Assembly (NCBI GenBank): GCA_937872515.1
Contig: CALMSX010000073.1
Location: 62,001-126,000, forward strand
DNA length: 64,000 nucleotides
Direction of reading: 5' to 3'
DNA from: an uncultured Bacteroidota bacterium
GTDB taxonomy: Bacteria; Bacteroidota; Bacteroidia; Chitinophagales; Saprospiraceae
Shown: piece after piece, positions 10,601 to 18,400 of the stretch
How the letters are laid out: each line of letters starts with the position of its first letter
How positions within the stretch are numbered: the first letter of the stretch is position 1
Made by a program: the position numbers and the translations under genes
Notes under the pieces: generated by a model
Databases searched by the model: none
Told to the model about the DNA's origin: nothing
What the model saw: only the letters and a program-made list of their open reading frames with translations

Positions 10601-12041
10601 TATAAAAATTGCCGAAAATGACAAGTGCGTTAGCGGATATCCTTGCGGGGTTGATATTTCAACACTAGAAATAATCGATGGCCCTAACTATGGCAGTTAC
10701 TTTATCAATACAGATGGCAGTCTCTCTTATACGCCAGATTCGGGTCATGTAGGCCTGGATACCATAGTATATGAAATTTGCCTGATGGACGATGTTGCTC
10801 ATTGCACACAGTCACAAGTAGTGATTGTATCCAATTCTGCTACTGCTGTTAACTCAACAGTGGCAACAGACGACTTTTTCTCAGTTTGGCAGGGTGATAC
10901 CTTAAGTCAAAGTGTTGTTTTGAACGATACTGACCCGGAAGGTGATGATTTTGCTGTGGTACCATTAGGCAGTGAATCCAGTTGGATTTCAGTTTCAGAG
11001 GGCCAGTATTATCTGGAATCCACTGGCATATTACACTTTATTCCGAATTCTACTTTTAAAGGACCGGTAGATATTGTTTATACCATCTGTGATACCAATG
11101 ATAGTATTTACTGCACCAATGCAACCGCCCATATTTTAGTATTGGAGCCAATGAGTCTTAGAATCAGGGTATACCTGGAGGGCGCTTTGATCGATAACAG
11201 CAATGCTTTGTCCCTTATTGGTCGTCCGTTAATGAGAGATGACCTCCGGCGTGGGCCAGAAACAGGCAAGTGTGCGATCCCGGTAAAGGATCCATATAAA
11301 TTTGCTTCAGAATTTGTGGATGTTACGCAGTATTACGAATTTATGTTGCCGGGTTCATTGCCACAGTATGACTCTATTCCTGATACGGCTTCTGTTTTTT
11401 CCGTAACCGGAGATGATGCCATAGTTGATTGGATTTTTGTTGAAATCCGAAGTAAAGACAATCCTACCTTGACCATAGCCACCAGATCGGGTCTATTGCA
11501 AAGAGACGGTGACATCGTAGATCTGGATGGAGCCAGCCCATTGGGCTTTGCCGGCTTAAATGTGGATAGCTTCTATGTTGTAGTCCGACATCGTAGCCAC
11601 CTGGGTGCCATGTCCAGAGTTGTTTCCAGAAATCAACTGGTTGATTTTACATCTACCTCTACACCACTTTTTGACTTTGGAACAACCAAAAACATAGGGT
11701 ACGACTACACCAATCAAGCCACTAATAATGGTGTTAAAAATGGGTATAGGGCACTCTGGGCAGGAGACTTTAATGGCGATGGTAAACTCAAATTTACCAA
11801 CCCAAGTGATGACATCAATGTCTTGTATTTTGATATTTTGTTCCATCCGGGTAATCCCAATGCCAATGCCAATTACAATTTTGGATTCGGATATTATCAG
11901 GGTGATGTGAATATGAATGGCAAGATCAAATTTGACAATCCTAATGATGATAAAAATCTGCTCTATGCGCAGATATTATTCTATAAATTGAACGATGATT
12001 TCATTTCGAACTTCAATTTCTTCATTCAGCAGGTTCCGTAA
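3..12041 (+). CDS. Giant secreted multidomain Ig-repeat protein, 5' end missing (paralog A)
   Basis: The reading frame is open from the window edge, so the N-terminus and signal peptide lie outside; a GTG at 48 is only an internal codon. Residue numbers below count from 48. Visible domains in order: a beta domain (1-105); an alpha/beta domain starting CDILYLCGLDK (about 108-346); a MopE-like Asp-rich loop (NGIDDDGDG, about 351); a CBM4_9-like jelly roll (375-521); a second MopE-like loop; Ig/PKD-like repeats; a Gly/Asn-rich possible beta-helix (1330-1640); SprB/PKD-like repeats; then Big_2-like repeats (16 in all, mostly 2198-3398). The end is shared with the next three genes: cadherin-like domains with an NDTDPEGD motif, an RVYLEGAL...MRDDLR domain, and two loops, GDFNGDGK and GDVNMNGK. 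It is probably a cell-surface adhesin or fibre. Ligand and export route are not shown by the sequence. The product looks intact apart from the edge. Confidence 0.85.
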   Translation, partial: TRSTSCQSIGTATVTVSNATLAMAAPVVSSCIDHPIQDVATVNVAVSWSNAPSGDKIKVTLDNKIEIIDVAAGATSPTTVTFMVPADGTLSKTITATWLNTAGCSASRTFNAPSPCSSNPLNCDILYLCGLDKPADGDAWDHGFINYLESVNSGTVTAILVKPDASGMGTYNPNSPSSAVSVDFSIYKTIIVSPTTQGSMSTDMVSTLKGFPGGVLNMNYDVIDDLGQITGAGAVYWTSGAYTDNTTFMEVYNYDNIAPIYNLVMTGGNFKSNAAVTLWGNAGDANAGINGIRFSYPAHSLSGLSTTHGTRVYLGFHMNGLYANAANGGVIPAPASSYFHPTKHFTLNGKIQLERAILEAVGTCMDEICDNGIDDDGDGREDCIDPDCGLITNREFDNGTTGWQLFVQSGNAATLTADKTNQLSGVNSARVNVTTTQSGTDWHVQLAQTGKTLVAGTKYTITFTAKASTARTGSFALQLGVSPFTNYYSQTINLTTAATTFSFDYTPSATYSNVSFLLNLAKATGNIWIDNVQIKNRCEVCTNGIDDDGDGLGDAEDDDCPCDEIVVTTIAGHQAQFLGVTYSNEGGQCRSTWTYRVKDGPMSHDISHANFGSLTCQTCMDSASDFVFAIGGIPEFGTDPTTGYCGIKYDEGFNNNEEKIYTFQLAGSYKLGKITFVAKAGNGFETGIICGPVCAAPECDNYEVCQANTWSPASCNCTNAIAGDAMICLGESTSLTASGGGTYLWSTGATTASITVSPAITTTYIVTVTASGGCVSTARATVTVNTPPVASISGASTVCLGSAITLTASGGTQYLWSNGSTTASINVSPSANITYQVTVTNISGCTATSNKTISVLTPPTASISGTNTICAGQSTVLTATGGSSYLWSTGATTASITVSPATTTTNTVTVTGSNACTSTASRTVTVNPKPTVSYIGSSILCIGDNTTLSPSSGGTWTSSNNAIATVSNAGVVTAVAAGSVNFTFTSTATGCASNPTGNATIEVKPVVSITGDNTICVGGTTTLSPATGGTWVSNNASVATVSNAGIVTGVAAGTSTFRFTQTSNNCSSLPTSSVTVVADPSPSVSGGDVTICTGGTTLLTSAVSGGTGTTSYQWQSSSNGTIWANISGATNATYTTSALISSTYYRVSITQTGQGCNSTASASSLITVVPDPGITVTGGGIGVCNGNTAILNSTVTGGTGSASYQWQSSVNNSTWTNISGATSSTYTTPPMTAARYYRVALTMTGVGCGAINSTSTQITVNPIPAISLSGETTICYGGSTSLTASGSGGSPGYNFNWSSGLGAGNVKVVAPSVNTTYTITITDAGGCTNTSNVNIVVEDCCTPPPVDAICTPAASYNVNVVATGIKTFESLTGMVPSNITNKIKITGSGTVVVNHSDIVLNSSTAVLHIDGPTLIVLGKIRVEAAGARFIQTSGALRTVRDVTQLANTGVCISNTSIEIGEEAAGSEFYGQAACSAASFQNAGGYRYLSNVCLNVTQDFVLTNTGTGLGTNGVDLIMNSCIEVGDKGTTHSTSNALNTKDAEDGGQWQTSSNQNIYGTTIVLANGNFQHNTRTMTLCDVKVKINDSGSFTNAGTMEGFELCVAVDDVFENTGTWSLPGVSWFSKSLNLTNVPGVGAEENEATILTQCFSSCNCTVNTCDDFVGGISGDDVICIGESTGLIASGGTHYLWETGSTATNIVITPLTSSWHGVYIENDDRCFRYDSIFIIVNPLPTAYAGDNQEICEGSSAMLSAIGIGGSTPYSYIWENGSTSGTRTESPLTNTTYSVTVTDGNGCSNTDNVNVVVNALPTANAGSDNEICYSSSTTLSASGSGGSGPYNYLWSTGSTLPSISVSPSGTQTYLLTVTDSKGCTKTDDITITVNSLPDANAGADQQICRGESIILNAAASGGSGVYNYNWSNGQSLASITVHPLIGTTYTLTVTDSKGCTKTDQITVIVNNLPDADAGLDTMLCVGNSAILNASGSGGSMPYNYVWNNGVLTSANDVMPVVTTKYYVTVTDNNGCADQDSVNVVVNPIPNAGPDPAPQNCYSIAQIIMSATGTGTWSIGAESAGTADIGSPNNPNTDVYNFSVLGYYDLVWTSSGGCRDTAVIFVNDACTCPIADNLIDAPATVIYCGSTGNLVLSGYAAYPASGTYQWEYSFNNGIFASAPGISNAKDYTTQNLGLGTHKFRRRFTTTTGVICSTLSNTIALVVREVPSVTNPSLSAICAGRNATVTPSSGGTWTSSNPAVATITNSGVITGISGGTATFTFTNSVSGCISSPTSSIAVNDKPTINLTGSGAICVGSLSSLTPSSGGTWTSSNPAIASINSSGIVTGLSQGQATFTYTSVSTGCVSLVSTPITVRSVPHVVIDFNGSICITDTSELMANVTSGTPPYIYAWTGPSLAEDTPHIDIALSGNYNVTVSDQNACSAVATAFVYERFDPIIVSLETSVCEGNALGLNAVANGATSYLWSENAGSSTDPYVEVYASPPSTTYHVRVTNTHGCSATATAVINVIPKPEIEITGSTSICIGANSYLAPISGGAWVTGSPGVASVGNDGVITGLAGGAVKFVYIDSITGCKSDSSAAIIVGNKPIITRTGPAEICVGSTTTFIPSSGGVWVSSNPAVASISNNGTVTGVSQGTASFTFEVGGTNCISLPSDPITVHPLPEIEILGNEILCMGENSLLSPNAGGSWTSSNAGIASISPTGVVSTIGAGKASFTFTQTSTGCRSLPSDSLTVYAKPIITITGDSLLCVGEISGMYTNEPGVWTSNNPLAASISSTGVVTALEQGQTSFVLTSSISGCPSNPSRPFLVNPLPVVVLSGADQICIGSTTQLFPISGGTWTSSDSLIAEVTNAGVVTGVNIGIAEFMFRDEVSGCTASLDAPVTIYDKPAINISGPTTICAGDTTYLLPAVGGYWQSTQPEIATVTNDGLVIGVENGEARFVYTEGTSGCISDTSLGVYILGRPQVSIDGPQTVCVGETTSLLPEFGGFWTSLNPDIAEVSIDGEVTTLSQGLAKFVYQEIGGCESLPTENVVVNAIPDITFAGPTSLCPGESSLIVPTSGGTWVSTNPAVATIDNNGLISSVGYGVASFYYTETSTGCVSDVSGDLFIYNAPFVTLTGSSHICVGTTTSVSPTVGGVWVSSNPAIATVSNIGQVTGISAGTVQLYFTNASTGCTSTQPIEILVNPKPTISLIQTSMCSGDTMSLEASEPGIWISMSPNSASIVNGDSVLGKNPGVAYFTFKSSATGCISTYSPPLFVNPKPYAQIIGPQEICEGANTTLVPSVGGVWASSDEEVAIVNSQGIVTALKEGQASFTFTESSTGCTSLQNETSIYVTQGLTVSIEGFQEICMGYSTQLSANSEGTWQTTDNDIAIVDNDGLVTGMAPGKVSFTFTEVGTGCKASLPSDAILVVNCIDPDFNVTTKNVTVSGSVATNDNVPLSAIYGTGYVNRSKPEGSIAEFTIAENGQYQFVANMQGKYVYYIPVCIPPTAYGCSGAELTITVLDISNSIQSAVANIDFATNTVDSPINIKIAENDKCVSGYPCGVDISTLEIIDGPNYGSYFINTDGSLSYTPDSGHVGLDTIVYEICLMDDVAHCTQSQVVIVSNSATAVNSTVATDDFFSVWQGDTLSQSVVLNDTDPEGDDFAVVPLGSESSWISVSEGQYYLESTGILHFIPNSTFKGPVDIVYTICDTNDSIYCTNATAHILVLEPMSLRIRVYLEGALIDNSNALSLIGRPLMRDDLRRGPETGKCAIPVKDPYKFASEFVDVTQYYEFMLPGSLPQYDSIPDTASVFSVTGDDAIVDWIFVEIRSKDNPTLTIATRSGLLQRDGDIVDLDGASPLGFAGLNVDSFYVVVRHRSHLGAMSRVVSRNQLVDFTSTSTPLFDFGTTKNIGYDYTNQATNNGVKNGYRALWAGDFNGDGKLKFTNPSDDINVLYFDILFHPGNPNANANYNFGFGYYQGDVNMNGKIKFDNPNDDKNLLYAQILFYKLNDDFISNFNFFIQQVP
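6655..10240 (+). repeat. Main tandem Big_2-like Ig repeat array of the first giant gene
   Basis: Fourteen of the gene's sixteen copies lie here, with a period of roughly 78-80 residues; two SprB/Ig-like units are interspersed near 7100-7550. Each unit follows a pattern of a Cys in an I/L-C-x-G turn, then P-x-x-GG-x-W-x-S-x-x-P, I-A-x-V-x-x-x-G-x-V-T-G, an aromatic-rich F-x-F-T strand and a final G-C. This resembles Big_2 (bacterial Ig-like group 2). Two earlier copies lie at about 2800-3230. The two conserved Cys per unit suggest one disulfide per domain. Confidence 0.85.
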
Positions 12042-12424
12042 GAACCCCTACGTCTGAATATTTTTCTTTAAAAAATATTTTCATAGTGATTGGGCAATCT
12101 CCTTTTTGTCCAATCATTTATTCTTTTAGGTCCTCACATGACTGAATTTTGTGTTTTCACAATTATACATTATTATATTATATGTTTTGATAATGGCTAT
12201 AAATCAATGTATTATGTGTATAATGTAAAATTTTAAAAATTCATTTTTCTTCTTCTGTCACAATTTTTACATTTCATTATATATATAGCAATGTGCTTAG
12301 GGGGGAGCCCATTTTAGCTGTCCCTATCATGTACAAAAGATAAAAGTCATAGGCTTGCCTATTGATTTATATGTTTTGTGCACGGTTCGAAAGAACCACC
12401 AAAACTTACTAAAAGCACAATATT
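12042..12424. other. Intergenic region between the first two giant genes
   Basis: This is AT-rich with no convincing gene. Near its left end lies a hairpin that looks like a terminator (listed separately). I find no exact TAnnTTTG element close to the next start; the nearest resemblance is TATGTTTTG at about 12370, which has one extra base. The segment GGGGGGAGCCC at about 12300 stands out by GC content but forms no clear structure. Confidence 0.6.
12087..12122 (+). terminator. Probable intrinsic terminator after the first giant gene
   Basis: An 11-bp stem, TGATTGGGCAA (12087-12097) pairing with TTGTCCAATCA (12106-12116) with one G-T wobble, has an 8-nt loop and is followed by a T-rich stretch. 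It lies about 45 bp after the stop codon. The stem is only moderately GC-rich. Confidence 0.55.
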
Positions 12425-15400
12425 TTGGAACAACTTACTCGCGTATGTGGTTATGCCACATCATGGAAAAAATCAATAGTCTTTTCTCTGACTATGCTTA
12501 CCCTGGGAATTTTGAGTTCTCAAAATCCTATTGATGGAAACCAGGGCTTTCAAATTATCACAGAAGGTAACTTTACTTCAACAGGAGGCCATCACATTCA
12601 TGGACCGCTGGCTATTGGTGGCAATTTGATTATCAATAACACGGCTACGGGTGAAATCAATATGGACAATACTGGTTCATATGTTTTCCCGGGAGATGGA
12701 AGCACCTCGACCGGATTGATGGTTGCAGGCAACGTTACCTGGACAGCTGGTAACCTAAAAGTGCTGAGCAATAAGTACATCCACATTGGGAGTAGTTCTG
12801 GATCCAACTCTGGAGATAATGGCAACAATAGCAACACGCAGGTTTATCCCTCAGGCTCATCATACAACAATTCAAAGAGGATAGAAGGTACCATTGATCA
12901 AACTCCCAATCCGGCAGTTTTCCAAAGCTCACCCTTTGCTTTTGCTAATTTGTTTGACACGTACAGAAACAATTCATTTGGTTTATCCAATTGCACAGGG
13001 AATGTTCAGCTTTATAATTCCAGTGGCGCTGCTATTTCAGGTAATACCGTTTCATCAGCTCAAAATGTAAAAATTACTTCTTTGGCCAACGGTGTCAACC
13101 ACCTGAAGCTTTCAACCACTTCGCTTAACAATATCACTGAATTAAAATTTGAAGGCACAGGCATTCCCAGTGCTACAAAAATTTTAGTTATTACGGTTAA
13201 CCTGACCGCCAATTTTACCTGGAACAACAGAAATATGCCCGGTATTTCTAACGCATCTGCACCTTACATTTTGTGGAACTTTTATGGTTCAACTTCTTAT
13301 AACTTAACTATCAATACTTCGAGCCTAATCTACGGAACAATTTTTGCACCTTCCATGAACCTGATCAAAACAGGAACAGGTGACATAGATGGCAACTTAA
13401 TTGCTAAAACCGCATCTCTTGGTTTAGGTGAAATTCACTTTTTCCCATTTGCTGCCAGCGTACCCAATTGTTGTTCTAATGTCACCACAGCCGGTACTAT
13501 TGCAGGTAACGAATCTGGTTCATGTGGTTTTGACCCAGCTGCTACAACAAGTTCTGTAAGCGCCTCCGGAGGCAGCGGCACCCTTGAGTACAGATGGGAG
13601 CAATCAACCGACAATTGGGTTACGTTCAGTGAAATTAGTGGTGCTAATTCTACAACTTACAATCCTGGTGTAATTTACGCTACAACTCAATATCGACGTA
13701 AGGCAAGAAGAAGAGGATGTGATACCTGGTCTTATTCAAATGCCATCACAAAAACCATATCCAACATGCCTGTGGCCAATGCCGGTGCAGATATTACACA
13801 GTGTGAAAATGGAGCTTTTGAAATTACAGGCAATACGCCTACTACGGGCCAAACTTCTTCATGGACTGTTGTAAGCGGTACTGTTTACAACAATACAAGC
13901 TGGTCAGATCCGGCAATTACAGTAGCCTTACCAGCTGGCAATACAGCCACCCTAAGGTATTCTGTGGTCAATGGTTTGTGTACTTCAACCGATGACATAG
14001 TGCTTACCAATAATACCGGATGTAGCACAACTTGTGTCAATCCTATCAATGGAAACGGTGATTTGGAAACGGAAGGCAACGCAACCAACTTTAACCTCAC
14101 CTTCAATTCCACTCCTGCCTTACTAATTACATCAACTATTGCCCCAAGCTATTGGTCAGAAAGATATGGAGGCAATCCTACCAATACTACTTCTTTTTAT
14201 GGTGCGTTTTATATGAAAAAAACAGGTGCGTCTGGAGACCCAAAAAGTGGCACCCACATGATATACCTGAATGGAGGAAGTTTTTGTTTATCTGCTTTGG
14301 GTTTAAGTGCCAACCTTCAATGTGGAAAAACCTATAAATTTACCGCATGGATAGCCGCTTACACCAATGGAGCTACTCAATATGATTCCCCTTTCGCACT
14401 TGAACATGCTGCTTCATCTTCATCCACCAACACAACTAAAGTAATGGATCTTCTGGCACCTAAAAGTGCTTCGTGGAACGACTTGAATTGGCAGCGATAT
14501 GAATTTACTGTCACCATTCCATCCAATGGCTTTACCTGGGGCGATTTTTATTTTACAAGCCAAGATGCTACCAAGGGCATTGTCATTGATGATGTTTGTA
14601 TTACAGAAGTTAACAAAGGGTCAACAGCCGTTGCTGGTCTTGATCAGTTTGGCTGTACCAATACTTTTGTTTTAGGTGCTACAGCTGCAGCTTCAGGATA
14701 TACAGGTACATGGTCTGTAAATAGCGGAAGTGCTACCATTTCCAGTACTTCATCTGTTTCTCCTACTGTTACAATTACTTCTGGCAGTGCGGCTTCATTC
14801 AAATGGACTGTAACAAATGGCTCATGTACATCAACGGATTTGGTCAATGTGGGTTATGCTTCTGGAACTCCCGTAGCAGTTAACAATGCTACTGTTTGTG
14901 CCGGAGGTAGTGCAACACTGACAGCCACAGGTTGTTCTTCCAGCTTGGCCTGGTCCAATGGAGCTACAACATCTTCCATTACTGTTACTCCAGGGTCTAC
15001 TACAACATATACCGTAACTTGTACGCCTTCACAATCCTCTAACCTGGTTTTAAACAACGGTTTTGAATCCACCACCAATTTTCAAAATTGGTCTAACTGG
15101 GGCAACGCTGCCGTGACCACAACAGCGGGTGAATTCAGATCAGGTACCAAAGGTGCTAAAATCAATGGTACTTCTGCATGGGGTGGTTTTGGGCAAGATA
15201 TTGCCGTTACCCCAGGACAATACGTGACCATTTCGTTTTGGGCCAAATCAAGCAATCCAGCATCGAATCCAATGGTGGGTTATAATTTTTTCAATTCTTC
15301 GTGGACAGAACTGGCTACCTATCATTCAGCCGTAGTTACAAACGGATCTTTCACAAAATATACTTTTACGGCAGTAGCACCACCAAATGCGGCATGGTTG

Positions 15401-18400
15401 CAGATTGGTGCCTCAACTAATGAAAAGGGATTACTATTTGTTGATGATGTAGAGGTTGTAAGATCCACCGGATGTGTTTCCACTGCTAGTGGCACTGTAA
15501 CTGTATCTAATGCTACGCTTGCCATGGGAACTCCTGTTGTTAGTGGTTGTATTGATCACCCTATTCAGGATGTAGCCACCGTTACGGTTCCAATTACTTG
15601 GACCAACGCTCCTTCAGGTGATAGAATCAGGGTCACACTGGGAGAAAAAATTGAAGTGATTGATGTGGCCGGTGGTGCTACATCTCCTCAAAATATTGTT
15701 TTTATGGTACCTGCCAATGGTGCCACTTCAAGATCTATAACTGCAACCTGGATTAATACTTCAGGATGCTCCGCTTCAAAAACTTTTAATGCTCCGGTAG
15801 CATGTACTTCAAATACCTTTAATTGTGACGTCCTTTACCTTTGTGGTCTCGACAAGCCGGCTGACGGTGATGCCTATGATCACGGTTTTATCAACTACCT
15901 CTCAGAGGTAAATGGAGGAACGGTTACCCCCGTTTTAGTAAAACCGGATGCAAGTGGTTATGGAACCTATGACCCCAACACCAATGTTGCCATGACGGTC
16001 AATTTCTCTAACTATAAAACGATCATTGTTTCCCCTACAACGGAAGGATATATATCTTCTGATCTTAAAAATTTCTTGAAAAACTATACAGGAGGTTTGC
16101 TCAACATGAACTATGAAATGTTGGACGACCTGGGCATGATTACAGGTACTGGAGGTACTTCCTGGTCAACAAGTGCCTATATTGACAATAGCACCCTTGC
16201 TGAAATCTATAATTATGACAACTACGGAGCCATCAGCAGCAATGTGATGACAACTGGTAATTATTTGTCAAATGCTTCTCCTGTTTTATGGGCAAGCGCC
16301 GGAAATGCCAATAGCGGCATCAACGGCATTGGCTTCAATTATGAAGCACATGAATTGAGTGGTGCCATCTCAACTACTCACGGTGCAAGGGTATTTTTGG
16401 GTTACCATATGAATGGTTTTTATGCCAATAGCAGCAATGGTGGAGCCTTACCCGCACCGGCTACTTCTTATTTTCATCCTACCAAACACTTAACCCAAAC
16501 AGGTAAAATTTTACTCGAAAGGGCCATCCTTGAAGCCGTAGGTGGTTGCCAGGATGAGATTTGCAGCAATGGTATCGATGATGACGGTGATGGACTGGAA
16601 GATTGTAGCGATCCGGATTGCGGTCTCATTACCAACCGTGAATTTGACAATGGAACTACAGGTTGGGCGTTAAATATACAATCAGGTAATGCAGCTACTC
16701 TTTCCATCGATAAAAATAATATTATTTCAGGTTTAAACTCCGCTAAAGTTGTTGTTACAACAACGCAAAATGGTACAGATTGGCATGTTCAATTGGCTCA
16801 AAATGGCAAATCATTGATGGCGGGTTCTAAATATACCATTACTTTTTGGGCTAAGGCAAGTACATCAAGAACTGCTTCTGTAGCCCTGCAATTAGGAGCA
16901 TCTCCTTATACAACTTACTTTTCTCAAAGTTTCACCATCGGTACTGGTTATGCTTTGTATTCTTATGCTTTTACACCCACCTCTGCGCTATCCAATGTTT
17001 CCTTTATTTTAAATTTGGCAAAAGCAACGGGCACTATTTACATTGATAATGTTCAGATCAAAGAAAGATGCGAAATCTGTAATAATGGTTTAGACGATGA
17101 TGGAGATGGCTTGACAGATGCCCTTGATACAGACTGTAATTCTTGTGAATTTGTTGGCCAGAACCTGGTAACCAACGGCGAATTTGAAGCGGGTAATTCT
17201 GGTTTTGTTTCTGACTATGTTTATACCAATCCAGCTGCTATGTGCGGAACATGGGGAATTTATAGTGTAGTAAACAGAATTACAGAAGTAGGGGCCCCTC
17301 TTGGATGTAATAATTCAATTTGGTCAGTTGCTGATAGAAATGGAGCAGGTGGTAAGTTTATGCTTATTGACCCAAGTGCTGCCACAGGTGTCAATGACAG
17401 GATATGGTCTCAAACGGTAAGTGTTTGTCCTAACACCGATTATGTGTTTTCTGTGTGGACCAAAAATGTTTATTATTCTGAAGCTGCTGGTTATTCAGGA
17501 GTGGATCCCAACTTCCAGTTTGCCATTAACGGAATAGCTTTACCTGGAGCCAACTTTATTATGCCACGTCAAGCTAAGGCAGATTCAACCAAATGGATTA
17601 AAGTACAAGGTACCTGGAATTCCGGCTCTGCAACCACAGCCAATTTAAGAATCGCAAATATGATTCCTGGCAACTATGGCAACGATCTTGCCATAGATGG
17701 AATCTATTTTGGACTTTGTGGTAAAACAGTATCTATCACAACCCCTGTAACCACTTTTTGCGAAGGCACCAATACCAGCATCCAGGCCAATCTGGAAACA
17801 CTCAACTCTAACTGGTCGTTCTATGAATGGTTAAAAGACGGTGTTGTCGTAGCTTCTGGCACCTCCGCCACTTCTTATTTGGCAACAGCCGCCGGAACTT
17901 ATACCCTCAGGGCTTATAATACACCCAACAATTCTGGTTGTCCGCAAGCCAGCAATTCTATTACGCTTGCCACGACACCCAGACCGGTTATTGGAACGCT
18001 TAGTTCATCCACGCTTTGTATTGGCGGTACTGCATCCATCACACCATCAACCGGAGGAACCTGGACTTCAAGCAATCCGGCTGTTGCAACCATTACCAAC
18101 GCGGGTGCTGTAACTGCAGTAAGCGCAGGTACAGCTAGCTTTACTTTTACACAAACATCTAACGGATGTTTATCATTACCATCTGCTACTTTGACAGTTG
18201 TTGCAGACCCAACTGTTAGTGTAACAGGCGCAGGCATTACCATTTGTACAGGCGGTACGGTTACCCTCGGAAGTTCAATTTCAGGAGGCACCGGTGCTAC
18301 TACTTATATTTGGCAAAATTCAAGCAACAACAGTACATGGACTACCATTTCCGGTGCAACTGCTGCAACTTATACAACGCCGGTTTTGACCGCAAATATG

